Part shown: positions 36,780-45,075 of the stretch, one piece after another
Position numbering within the stretch: position 1 is the stretch's first letter
How the letters are laid out: each line of letters starts with the position of its first letter
Source: Coralliovum pocilloporae
Lineage (GTDB): Bacteria; Pseudomonadota; Alphaproteobacteria; Rhizobiales; Cohaesibacteraceae
Assembly (NCBI RefSeq): GCF_030845175.1
Contig: NZ_CP132542.1
Coordinates: 930,001-994,000, forward strand
Direction of reading: 5' to 3'
DNA: 64,000 bases
The notes under the pieces: model-generated
Databases searched by the model: none
Seen by the model: only the letters and a program-made list of their open reading frames with translations
Told to the model about the DNA's origin: nothing
Program-made: the position numbers and the translations under genes

Positions 36780-38540
36780 ATGGCTGAAGTACAGCAAAAC
36801 AGAACTGCATCCCCTCTGTGGCGAAGGGCCAAGCGCCTGCCCCTGATGCGGTTATGGCTGCGCATTGGCCATTTCATCCGCCTGCATCTGCTATCAAGCC
36901 TGACGCGGCGCATTGCCGTGCTTAATCTGGCAGCGCTGGTGGTTCTGGTCTCAGGCATTCTTTACCTCAACCAGTTTCGCGATGGTCTGAATGATGCACG
37001 TGTGGAAAGCCTGCTGGTTCAAGGCGAGATCATTGCAGCGGCCATTGCATCTTCAGCGACGGTCGAAACCGACACCCTGACGGTTGACCCGGAACGACTT
37101 TTGCAGCTTCAGGCTGGCGAAAGTGTGTCACCGTTTGACGAGTTCCTCGACGACTTCCCGATCAATCCGGAGAAGGTTGCCCCAATTCTGCGTCGATTGA
37201 TCTCACCAACACGGACCCGGGCCCGGATCTATGACCGGAATGGCGATCTGACGCTTGATTCCCGGAACCTCTACTCCCGCGGTCAGATCTTCAGCTTCAA
37301 TCTGCCCAGCCCGGCAACCAGACAGCTACCCTGGTATCAGTCTGCCTGGTCCAGTTTCATCGCCTGGTTCAATCGCAATGATCTTCCGCCCTATAAGGAG
37401 CTTGGCGCGGCCAACGGACGCGGCTATCCGGAAGTGGTCACGGCACTGAATGGCTCACCCGCCAGTGTCATCCGCTCGACTGAGGACGGCGTTCAGATTG
37501 TATCGGTCGCGGTACCGATTTCGCGGTTCCGCGCTGTACATGGCGTATTGCTTTTATCCAAGCGCGGTGGCGATATTGATGCGATCATCCAGGCGGAACG
37601 TCTGGCGATTGTGCGCGTATTTGCCGTAGCCGCAGTCGTTACAAGCGTTCTCTCGATCCTGCTGGCCAGTACCATTGCAGGACCGATCCGCCGCCTGGCG
37701 GCAGCTGCAGACCGGGTACGCCAGTCTATTCGAGCCCGTGAAGAAATTCCGGATTTCTCTGAGCGTTCCGATGAAATTGCGGCTCTCTCCGGCTCTCTCC
37801 GCGACATGACCCGCGCGCTTTACGATCGGATTGCCGCCATTGAGAGTTTTGCAGCAGACGTGGCCCACGAATTGAAGAATCCGCTCACCTCTCTCAGAAG
37901 CGCGGTCGAGACCCTGCCGCTTGCACGCAATGATGAAAGTCGGGAACGGCTGCTTGGCATCATTCAGCACGATGTAAGACGGCTCGACAGGCTGATCAGT
38001 GATATCTCCGACGCATCCCGTCTGGATGCGGAACTGGTCAGACGTGATACAGAAACCGTCGATGTGGCAGAGCTGGTCGACGCGATGGTCTCACTTCAGC
38101 AGGAAACCGCGGCCCGTCACAACGTCACCATAGCGCACCATATCGAGCAGGATGGTGCGTCACTCAAGGTCCTGGGCCATGGCAGTCGGTTGGCGCAGGT
38201 TCTCACCAACCTGATGGACAATGCCCTGTCGTTTTCACCGGATGGAGGGACCATTACCCTGACCGTACGCCGCTATGGCCATTTTGTGGAAGTCATCGTG
38301 GATGACAATGGTCCCGGTATCCAGGCCGATCAGGTCGACCGTATTTTCACACGATTCTATACAGACAGGCCGGAAGGCGAAAGCTTCGGCAACCATAGCG
38401 GCCTCGGTCTCTCCATCTCCCGTCAGATCGTCGAGGCCCACAAAGGCACGCTTTCAGCGGAAAACCGCTATGCGCCGGATGCGGATGAGACTGCACGACC
38501 GGAAGGCGCGCGTTTCATCGTCTGCTTGCCTGCAAAATGA
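36780..38540 (+). CDS. chvG: Sensor histidine kinase ChvG
   Basis: ChvG is the membrane sensor partner of ChvI. Two transmembrane helices (about residues 44-62 and 277-298) flank a periplasmic sensing domain of about 210 residues. HAMP and histidine-kinase domains follow: H-box FAADVAHELKNPLTSLR near residue 360, N-box NLMDNALSF near 482, and ATP lid pieces DDNGPG and GLGLSIS. In rhizobia the periplasmic repressor ExoR holds ChvG in check; exoR is not in this window. Its stop overlaps the hprK start. Confidence 0.95.
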   Translation: MAEVQQNRTASPLWRRAKRLPLMRLWLRIGHFIRLHLLSSLTRRIAVLNLAALVVLVSGILYLNQFRDGLNDARVESLLVQGEIIAAAIASSATVETDTLTVDPERLLQLQAGESVSPFDEFLDDFPINPEKVAPILRRLISPTRTRARIYDRNGDLTLDSRNLYSRGQIFSFNLPSPATRQLPWYQSAWSSFIAWFNRNDLPPYKELGAANGRGYPEVVTALNGSPASVIRSTEDGVQIVSVAVPISRFRAVHGVLLLSKRGGDIDAIIQAERLAIVRVFAVAAVVTSVLSILLASTIAGPIRRLAAAADRVRQSIRAREEIPDFSERSDEIAALSGSLRDMTRALYDRIAAIESFAADVAHELKNPLTSLRSAVETLPLARNDESRERLLGIIQHDVRRLDRLISDISDASRLDAELVRRDTETVDVAELVDAMVSLQQETAARHNVTIAHHIEQDGASLKVLGHGSRLAQVLTNLMDNALSFSPDGGTITLTVRRYGHFVEVIVDDNGPGIQADQVDRIFTRFYTDRPEGESFGNHSGLGLSISRQIVEAHKGTLSAENRYAPDADETARPEGARFIVCLPAK

Positions 38541-38959
38541 CGACCACCTGTCTGCATGCAACAACCATCAGACTTGGCCATCACGGCGTCATGATCCGTG
38601 GGGCGTCCGGGTCCGGTAAATCAAGTCTCGCAGCCCACATTCTCAGACACAACGCCTCAGCCCTTGTCAGTGATGACTATACAAGCGTTACAGCCGTAAA
38701 CGGCAGGCTGATTGGAAAAGCACCAGACACGATCAACGGCCTCATCGAAATCAGAGGAAAAGGCATAGAACGCTTCCCGGCAGAGCCTGCGGTTTGCATC
38801 CATCTCGTTGTCGATTTACTGCCTCGCGCTGATGTGGACCGCATGCCTGAACCAGAAGCACTGGAATGCACTATTCTTGATGTCGCGGTAAAACGGCAGC
38901 CTGTTCCCTGTTTCGATGAGAATGCAGAGGATCTGATCCGCTTCGCGCTGAGGGGCTGA
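38537..38959 (+). CDS. hprK: HPr kinase/phosphorylase, short form
   Basis: HprK phosphorylates a serine of HPr. The P-loop is GASGSGKSSLA near residue 22 and the later conserved segment LIEIRGKGIERF is present near 70. At 140 residues it is the C-terminal kinase domain only, the normal form in alphaproteobacteria, where it tunes the nitrogen-type phosphotransfer chain. The ATGA overlap with chvG suggests co-expression with the two-component pair. Confidence 0.94.
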   Translation: MTTTCLHATTIRLGHHGVMIRGASGSGKSSLAAHILRHNASALVSDDYTSVTAVNGRLIGKAPDTINGLIEIRGKGIERFPAEPAVCIHLVVDLLPRADVDRMPEPEALECTILDVAVKRQPVPCFDENAEDLIRFALRG

Positions 38960-39093
38960 TTGAGGTTAAAACTGTCACAAAAAGCACCATTCTTTATTAT
39001 TGGCACTTGCACTTGTAGTGTGACGAGCCAATGATATCTGACACAATGAGAAAGTCTTGCGACTCACTCGGGCATAACAAGGATACAAGCGGC

Positions 39094-39492
39094 ATGATTG
39101 GCCTGATATTGGTGACCCATGGACGCCTGGCAGAGGAATTCAGGTCAGCCCTGGAACATGTAGTCGGTCCTCAATCCCATCTGGAAACCATCTGCATCGG
39201 CCCTGATGATGATATGGAGCAGCGGCGCGAGGATATTCTCGGCGCCATTGCCAGTGTGGAAACAGGGGAAGGGGCTGTTCTCCTCACAGATATGTTCGGC
39301 GGCACACCCTCCAATCTGGCCATTTCAGTAATGGAAGCAAACCGCATTGAGGTTGTTGCAGGGGTCAATCTGCCCATGCTGATCAAGCTGGCCAGTGTCA
39401 GACAGGACCGCACCCTCGCAGAAGCTGTAAGCGAGGCACAGGACTCAGGACGGAAATATATTACAGTAGCCAGTCAGGTTCTGCAGGGCTGA
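39094..39492 (+). CDS. PTS EIIA component, mannose family
   Basis: The protein is a soluble mannose-family EIIA domain: the phospho-accepting His lies in LVTHGRLAEEF near residue 8, and TDMFGGTPSNLA near 70 is typical. No IIB or IIC sugar permease is nearby, so it acts as a regulatory phosphate acceptor rather than a sugar carrier, as in other alphaproteobacteria with an incomplete PTS. AAGGA upstream of 39094 supports this start over an in-frame codon at 39031. HPr follows after 21 bases. Confidence 0.93.
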   Translation: MIGLILVTHGRLAEEFRSALEHVVGPQSHLETICIGPDDDMEQRREDILGAIASVETGEGAVLLTDMFGGTPSNLAISVMEANRIEVVAGVNLPMLIKLASVRQDRTLAEAVSEAQDSGRKYITVASQVLQG

Positions 39493-39513
39493 TCAGGGGA
39501 TAACAAAGACACT

Positions 39514-39810
39514 ATGACTGTAGAAGCCGTTTCTGATGCGGACATCAAGACAACACTCACAATCGTCAACCAGCGTGGTCTTCACGCCAGAGCATCAGCT
39601 AAGTTCGTTCAGTGCGTTGAGCAGTTCTCTGCACAGATCACAGTGTCAAAAGATGGCCAGAACGTCTGCGGCACTTCAATCATGGGCCTGATGATGCTGG
39701 CCGCATCCCGGGGCTGCACCATTGATGTTGCAGCATCCGGCCCTGAAGCAGACCAGGTAATCAAGGCTCTTACAGAGCTCGTGGGAGACAAGTTTGGCGA
39801 AGGCGAATAA
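39514..39810 (+). CDS. ptsH: Phosphocarrier protein HPr
   Basis: HPr carries phosphate between EI-type enzymes and EIIA proteins. The catalytic His lies in GLHARASAKFV near residue 25 and the regulatory Ser, target of HprK, in GTSIMGLMMLAAS near 55. The length of 98 is slightly above E. coli HPr because of an N-terminal tail. With hprK and EIIA just upstream, it forms the output part of an incomplete PTS; the EI gene (ptsP) must lie elsewhere. Confidence 0.94.
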   Translation: MTVEAVSDADIKTTLTIVNQRGLHARASAKFVQCVEQFSAQITVSKDGQNVCGTSIMGLMMLAASRGCTIDVAASGPEADQVIKALTELVGDKFGEGE

Positions 39811-39949
39811 CGCCTGGTGATCCAGTGTGAAAAACTGTGATACTACCTGAACGCTATATGAACGCGCTGTTCCGATTGGATACAGACAAGTTTGGCTAAT
39901 CTCCTTTTCAACAGATCGGGCACCGCCCGCCAGCACCGAGGAGACCAAC

Positions 39950-40564
39950 ATGACATACGTTGCACGCAAACTGGTTCTGTCACTTATCGCCGCCTCCACC
40001 CTGTCACTGGGTGCGGTACAGGCATCCCACGCAAAAGGCGCCGTCACCTGGTCGGGTGTCGCAACAGAGCAGACAAGAACCGTCCAGCAGATTCATCACC
40101 GGGAAATTCGACGCAAACAGGTCCGCCGTATCCTGCGCCGCAATGGCTTTCATAATATTCATGACATCCGTCGCAAAGGCCGGATCTATGTCGCCCACGC
40201 CGTAACCAGCTATGGTCGGGATGCCAAGATCAAAGTTCATGCAAGATCCGGAGAGATTCTGTCTGTCCGCCACAAGCAGGCTCACCGCGCCCATGGCAAG
40301 CGTCAGGTCCGCAAGACAATTCAACGACTGCGGCACAAGGGATTCCACAATTTTTCCCACAGACGCCAACGGAACGGCCTGGTTATCTTTAAAGCCACAA
40401 ACCGTTACGGAGAACGGATCAAATTCAAAATTGATCGCTATAGCGGCCGCGTCGTCAAACGTAAATTCGTTGGCTATGATCACAGAGCGAAGCCATATCA
40501 CACCGGAAGCGATTTCAATTTTACAAGCCCGGACGGTTCTTTCAGCCTTGGCGTGAGTTTCTGA
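39950..40564 (+). CDS. Secreted basic protein with two PepSY-like repeats
   Basis: A signal peptide (residues 1-28, cleavage near SHAKG) is followed by two similar repeats of some 55-60 residues, each with a basic helix (VRRILRRNGFHNIHD and VRKTIQRLRHKGFHNF) and strands ending in the SGE or SGR turn typical of PepSY domains. PepSY domains are periplasmic inhibitors or sensors. It is strongly basic. GAGGAGACC precedes the ATG. A clear terminator follows, so it is a single-gene unit. The function is unknown. Confidence 0.75.
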   Translation: MTYVARKLVLSLIAASTLSLGAVQASHAKGAVTWSGVATEQTRTVQQIHHREIRRKQVRRILRRNGFHNIHDIRRKGRIYVAHAVTSYGRDAKIKVHARSGEILSVRHKQAHRAHGKRQVRKTIQRLRHKGFHNFSHRRQRNGLVIFKATNRYGERIKFKIDRYSGRVVKRKFVGYDHRAKPYHTGSDFNFTSPDGSFSLGVSF

Positions 40565-40598
40565 AAACACCCGCCCGCAAGAACTGCAGAGACGACAA

Positions 40599-40625
40599 GG
40601 TGGAGCAGTGATGCTCCACCTTTTT
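40599..40625 (+). terminator. Rho-independent terminator
   Basis: A perfect 9-bp stem (GGTGGAGCA with TGCTCCACC, loop GTGA) is followed by TTTTT. It ends the PepSY-like gene before the ahcY promoter. Confidence 0.92.
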
Positions 40626-40656
40626 CATTTCTCATAAAGCATTCTTTATATCTTGA

Positions 40657-40706
40657 TTGAACCATAACTCTTTCCGGTCTATATAAACCGCCGAGTAAAG
40701 GTTCAA
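40657..40706 (+). promoter_or_regulatory. ahcY promoter within an inverted repeat
   Basis: TTGAAC (40657-40662) and TATATA (40680-40685) are 17 bases apart, ideal for sigma-70. The -35 region is also the left arm (TTGAACC, 40657-40663) of an inverted repeat whose right arm GGTTCAA lies at 40700-40706 in the leader, so a regulator could bridge the promoter. Confidence 0.55.
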
Positions 40707-40744
40707 CCATGGGGTCATCTGACCGCTTGATCGAGAGAACAGCC

Positions 40745-42142
40745 ATGACGAAGACAGAAGATTTTGTCGTCAAAGACCTGTCGCTGGCCGACTGGGGACG
40801 GAAAGAAATCGATATTGCAGAAACCGAAATGCCAGGTCTGATGGCCTGCCGCGATGAATTCGGTGCAAATCAGCCACTCAAGGGCGCCCGTATCACCGGC
40901 TCCCTGCACATGACGATTCAGACCGCCGTTCTGATCGAGACCCTGCAGGCTCTTGGCGCTGAAGTCCGCTGGGCATCCTGTAACATCTTCTCCACCCAGG
41001 ACCATGCCGCAGCCGCGATTGCAGCAACCGGCACACCTGTCTTTGCCGTCAAAGGTGAGTCCCTCGAAGAATACTGGGATTACGTAGATCGCATTTTCGA
41101 CTGGCCGGGTGAGCCATGCAACATGATCCTGGATGATGGCGGCGATGCCACCATGTACATCCTGCTCGGCGCAAAGGTCGACGCTGGTGAAGAAGTCATC
41201 CCGAACCCGGACAACGAAGAGGAAGAAGTGCTGAAAGCACAGATCCTCAAGCGCGCCAAGGCAACTCCGGGCTGGTTCACCAAGATCCGTGATTCCATTC
41301 TCGGCGTCTCCGAAGAAACCACCACAGGTGTTCACCGGCTGTATCAGCTGGCTCAGAAAGGTGAACTGCCTTTCCCTGCCATCAACGTGAACGATTCCGT
41401 CACCAAGTCGAAATTCGACAACCTTTATGGTTGCCGCGAATCACTCGTGGACGGCGTCAAACGCGCCACCGATGTGATGATTTCCGGCAAGGTCGCCGTC
41501 GTCGCCGGGTTCGGCGATGTGGGCAAAGGCTCAGCTGAATCTCTGCGCTCACAGGGTGCCCGCGTGATTGTCACAGAGATTGACCCGATCTGTGCTCTTC
41601 AGGCTGCCATGCAGGGCTATGAAGTCAAGACGATGGAAGTTGCGGCTCCGGAAGGCGACATTTTTGTCACCACAACCGGCAATAAGGACGTGATCACCAT
41701 CGATCATATGCGGGACATGAAGGACCGCGCCATTGTTTGCAACATTGGCCATTTCGATAGTGAAATTCAGGTCGCTGCCCTGAAAAACTATGAATGGACG
41801 AACATCAAGCCACAGGTTGACGAGATCAAGTTCCCGGATGGCAAGAAGCTAATTCTGCTGGCAGAAGGTCGTCTGGTCAATCTGGGCTGCGCCACAGGTC
41901 ACCCGAGCTTTGTGATGTCTGCGAGCTTCACCAACCAGACCCTGGCCCAGATTGAGCTGTTCCACAGCCATGGCAACTACAAGAACGATGTCTATGTCCT
42001 GCCGAAGCATCTTGATGAGAAGGTTGCACGCCTTCACCTCGACAAACTCGGCGTCAAGCTGACATCCCTCAGCCAGGATCAGGCAGACTATATCGGCGTT
42101 CCCGTCGAAGGCCCGTTCAAGCCTGAGCATTACCGTTATTAA
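40745..42142 (+). CDS. ahcY: S-adenosylhomocysteine hydrolase
   Basis: AhcY splits S-adenosylhomocysteine into adenosine and homocysteine and so keeps methylation running. The NAD-binding motif [13 protein letters not shown] lies near residue 258, and catalytic segments [11 protein letters not shown] and [13 protein letters not shown] are present. The C-terminus ends in the usual KPEHYRY. The ATG at 40745 gives 465 residues, close to family length; an upstream in-frame codon at 40709 would add 12 unrelated residues. A strong terminator follows. Confidence 0.98.
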   Translation: MTKTEDFVVKDLSLADWGRKEIDIAETEMPGLMACRDEFGANQPLKGARITGSLHMTIQTAVLIETLQALGAEVRWASCNIFSTQDHAAAAIAATGTPVFAVKGESLEEYWDYVDRIFDWPGEPCNMILDDGGDATMYILLGAKVDAGEEVIPNPDNEEEEVLKAQILKRAKATPGWFTKIRDSILGVSEETTTGVHRLYQLAQKGELPFPAINVNDSVTKSKFDNLYGCRESLVDGVKRATDVMISGKVAVVAGFGDVGKGSAESLRSQGARVIVTEIDPICALQAAMQGYEVKTMEVAAPEGDIFVTTTGNKDVITIDHMRDMKDRAIVCNIGHFDSEIQVAALKNYEWTNIKPQVDEIKFPDGKKLILLAEGRLVNLGCATGHPSFVMSASFTNQTLAQIELFHSHGNYKNDVYVLPKHLDEKVARLHLDKLGVKLTSLSQDQADYIGVPVEGPFKPEHYRY

Positions 42143-42167
42143 TCTGTCATAATTCGCATGCAGATTG

Positions 42168-42200
42168 AAACGCCGCATCCCGCCCGGATGCGGCGTTTCT
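42168..42200 (+). terminator. Rho-independent terminator of ahcY
   Basis: A perfect 13-bp stem, AAACGCCGCATCC with GGATGCGGCGTTT, has a five-base loop and runs into TTTCTTG. It lies 25 bases past the stop. Confidence 0.9.
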
Positions 42201-42344
42201 TGTTGTCCAAGTACGTATTATAAGGTAAACAGGCGCGCCTTCACATTAGCCGGCTACACAGCACCACAAAGATTGAATTCGGTTCTGACTGACCATATTT
42301 GGTCTCTTTGGTGAACCACCCTCCAACCCCGGATTTGATTGACA

Positions 42345-42797
42345 ATGGATCAGTTCAATCAATATGCCGCACTGCCTTATGTTGTCGTGGACAACAAACC
42401 CTTGCTGCTGCTCGCCACCAGCCGGGAAACACGGCGCTGGGTTCTGCCAAAGGGGTGGCATAAGGATGGGCTTGAACCTCACGAACTGGCCGAGCTCGAA
42501 GCGCTCGAAGAAGTCGGACTGAAAGGTACGATCTCCAGCACACCACTCGGCTGGTACACGTATACAAAGCGCCTTCATTTCTTCTCGCGCGTTACCTGCA
42601 AAGTCGACATCTTCGCCTTGAAGGCCGATCATCACCTGCTCGACTGGGCTGAAAAGAACCAGCGGGATCTGGCCTGGGTTTCACCTGGCGATGCCGCGAA
42701 TATGGTCAGCGAGCGGGAACTGACCTCGCTTCTTGAGACCATTACCCTTCTGGATACTGAACTGACAGTCCACCCAACGGAGACAACAGGTGTCTGA
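42345..42797 (+). CDS. Nudix-fold protein with degenerate Nudix box
   Basis: The sequence WVLPKGWHKDGLEP, followed by ELEALEEVGLKG, aligns with the Nudix box of nucleoside-diphosphate hydrolases. The paired Glu of EExG are kept, but the first box Glu is Leu and the Arg of the RE pair is Leu, so hydrolase activity is doubtful or altered. The start at 42345 is preferred to a TTG at 42339. Its 3' end overlaps the phosphate permease start by eight bases, which suggests a shared transcript and possibly a link with phosphate or polyphosphate metabolism. Confidence 0.82.
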   Translation: MDQFNQYAALPYVVVDNKPLLLLATSRETRRWVLPKGWHKDGLEPHELAELEALEEVGLKGTISSTPLGWYTYTKRLHFFSRVTCKVDIFALKADHHLLDWAEKNQRDLAWVSPGDAANMVSERELTSLLETITLLDTELTVHPTETTGV

Positions 42798-44313
42798 GTC
42801 TCCGCGCCAGTTCGAAAAACAGGCTATCGACAAGGATCTCTCAAAGATCGGCCGCCTTGAAGATGCCGGTCGGTCCCAGATCCGACGTCTGGCTGTCCCC
42901 AGCCTCGGCGTCCTTGCCGGCCTCGTCTGCATGCTGATCATCGCCTTGACGACCGGCTGGAACCTCGAGTCCGCTCTGGTCGCAACGGCAATTCTGCTAG
43001 GTCTTTACATGGGCCTCAGCATCGGAGCCAACGACGTGGCCAATAATGTGGGACCAGCGGTTGGTGCCCAGGCCATGACCATGACAACGGCCCTTCTGAT
43101 GGCCGCCACCTTCGAGATCAGCGGTGCACTCATTGCCGGAGGTGAGGTGGTGGAAACCATCCGGGGTGACATCATCAATGCCGAGCTGATGCCAAGTAGC
43201 CATGCTCTGGTTCTGACCATGCTGGCGGCTCTTCTTTCCGCCGCTCTCTGGGTTCACTGCGCCACTTATCTCCGGGCCCCGGTTTCAACAACACATTCCG
43301 TCATTGGCGGCATTCTGGGCGCGGCTATTGCCGCTGCCGGTTTTTCTGCTGTGAACTGGAATATTGTTGCTGCCGTCACCTCAAGCTGGATGGTGTCCCC
43401 CCTGCTTGGTGGCCTTGTCGGAGCCCTGCTCCAGTTGCTGGTAATGGATCGCATTCTGGAGCGTCAGAACAAGATAGCTGCCGCACGCTTCTGGGTACCG
43501 CTGCTTCTGGCCATCATGGCCTGTGCATTCATCAATTATCTGATCTTGAAAGGCTTCACCCATCTCTGGCAGCCACAGCCGGGAACACTGACCCTGACAA
43601 CAGTGTTGCTGTTCGCAGGCACATATGCGCTTTGCAGGCCGTTGATCCATTTTCAGTCAAAGCCGCTTGAGAACAGCAAGCGCTCCGTCAGACAGCTCTT
43701 TCGTTTTCCTCTGCTTGTAGCCGCTGCACTTCTGTCCTTCGCGCACGGTGCCAACGATATCGCCAACGCGATTGGCCCTGTGGCCGCCATTCTGGAAACC
43801 GTTCAGACAGGTCGGATCTCAACCACAAGCACTGTCCCGTTCTGGGTCCTGGTTCTGGGGGCTCTGGGGATATCATCCGGGCTCCTGCTCTTTGGCAGAC
43901 GCCTGGTCAGGCTGGTCGGTCACGAGATCACCCGCATGAATCCGATCCGTGCCTTTTGCATTGCCCTTGCAGCCACATCAACGGTCCTGCTTGCCAGCAC
44001 ACTGGGCCTGCCGGTCAGCACAACGCATATTACAATCGGCGCCTTGTTCGGGGTGGGCTTTGCCCGTGAGTTCAGAACCGCCTTTCAACGGGGCAGTCGG
44101 CTTAAATCAAAAAGCCTCCAGTCAAAGACCGCCAACGGGACCGCCAGCGGGACCGCGGACAAGTTTCAGCTTCAGGCCTACCAGAGACGCAAACTTGTAC
44201 GCCGGTCGCATATCCTGACAATCAGCACGGCATGGGTCATCACCGTGCCGCTGACAGCCCTGCTGTCAGCCTTCATCTTTGCTGTTCTGTCAGCACTGTC
44301 CATCAGCGTCTGA
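42790..44313 (+). CDS. Inorganic phosphate transporter, PiT family
   Basis: This is a low-affinity phosphate permease driven by protons or cations. The duplicated family signatures are GANDVANNVGPAVGA near residue 75 and GANDIANAIGPVAAI near 325, each with a later STTHS or STTHI motif. About ten to twelve membrane helices are apparent. A cytoplasmic N-terminal stretch of some 35 residues and a charged loop near 435-465 are longer than usual. The start is GTG at 42790, overlapping the Nudix gene. It is convergent with the L,D-transpeptidase. Confidence 0.95.
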   Translation: MSESPRQFEKQAIDKDLSKIGRLEDAGRSQIRRLAVPSLGVLAGLVCMLIIALTTGWNLESALVATAILLGLYMGLSIGANDVANNVGPAVGAQAMTMTTALLMAATFEISGALIAGGEVVETIRGDIINAELMPSSHALVLTMLAALLSAALWVHCATYLRAPVSTTHSVIGGILGAAIAAAGFSAVNWNIVAAVTSSWMVSPLLGGLVGALLQLLVMDRILERQNKIAAARFWVPLLLAIMACAFINYLILKGFTHLWQPQPGTLTLTTVLLFAGTYALCRPLIHFQSKPLENSKRSVRQLFRFPLLVAAALLSFAHGANDIANAIGPVAAILETVQTGRISTTSTVPFWVLVLGALGISSGLLLFGRRLVRLVGHEITRMNPIRAFCIALAATSTVLLASTLGLPVSTTHITIGALFGVGFAREFRTAFQRGSRLKSKSLQSKTANGTASGTADKFQLQAYQRRKLVRRSHILTISTAWVITVPLTALLSAFIFAVLSALSISV

Positions 44314-44345
44314 TCAGCCGCTACATCCTGAAACGGATTGAGGTT

Positions 44346-44996
44346 CTAGCTGTGTTCGACGACCACATCCGCATTGGGCTTGACCCGCTCATAAAGGTCA
44401 ATAATGTCGTGATTATAGAGGCGAATGCAACCGCTGGAAGCAGCCGTCCCCACAGACCCCGGCTTGTTGGTGCCATGGATGCGGTAATAGTTATCGATGC
44501 CATTCTCAAGCAGATAGAGAGCCCGCGCGCCAAGCGGATTACTCAGACCCGGGTCCATGCCATCTTCATAGCGACGCAGTACCGGACGGCGTTGGATCAT
44601 CTCTTTTGTCGGCGTCCATTTCGGCCATTCACGCTTCCAGCCGACTTTCGCGCGTCCTGACCAGGAATATCCGGCCCGACCTACACCAACGCGATAGCGC
44701 AGTGCCTTGTCCTGACCAAGCACCAGATAAAGAAACTTGTCCTTTGTGTTGATGACCAGAGTGCCACGCTTCTCATCGGTTTCATAATCAACCAGAACAC
44801 GACGGTTCTGTTCCGGGATCCGTTCCACGTTCAGGGCATTAATCGGGAACTGTTCTTCCGGCAGGGATGAGTAAAGCGCCGCATAATCCGTGACACCCGC
44901 CTGCGGGAAATCAGCAAGGTTCAGCGTATTACATCCAGCCAGTCCAAGAGCCAGAGCACCTGCGAGCAATCCATTGCGTGTTACAGTCCAAGTCAT
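44346..44996 (-). CDS. L,D-transpeptidase lipoprotein
   Basis: A lipobox LAGC near residue 21 marks a lipoprotein. The YkuD catalytic core is clear: TLVINTKDKFLYLV near residue 75, IHGTNKPGSVG near 170 and the active-site Cys in SSGCIRLYN near 185. Such enzymes make 3-3 peptidoglycan cross-links or attach proteins to it. The start at 44996 places the signal peptide at the N-terminus; an in-frame codon at 45089 would add 31 residues. It follows the coiled-coil membrane protein gene on the same strand. Confidence 0.92.
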   Translation of the reverse strand: MTWTVTRNGLLAGALALGLAGCNTLNLADFPQAGVTDYAALYSSLPEEQFPINALNVERIPEQNRRVLVDYETDEKRGTLVINTKDKFLYLVLGQDKALRYRVGVGRAGYSWSGRAKVGWKREWPKWTPTKEMIQRRPVLRRYEDGMDPGLSNPLGARALYLLENGIDNYYRIHGTNKPGSVGTAASSGCIRLYNHDIIDLYERVKPNADVVVEHS

Positions 44997-45075
44997 CGGC
45001 TGAGGCCCACCATCCCTGAAAAACCATGCGATACTGCCTACACTGAAGATGGTTTCTTCACAAGTCTGCAGCCTA

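Noticed and set aside
40626..40744. SAH or SAM riboswitch ahead of ahcY
   Set aside because: The left arm of the only long inverted repeat overlaps a well-spaced -35 box and would not be transcribed; no known aptamer core is seen.
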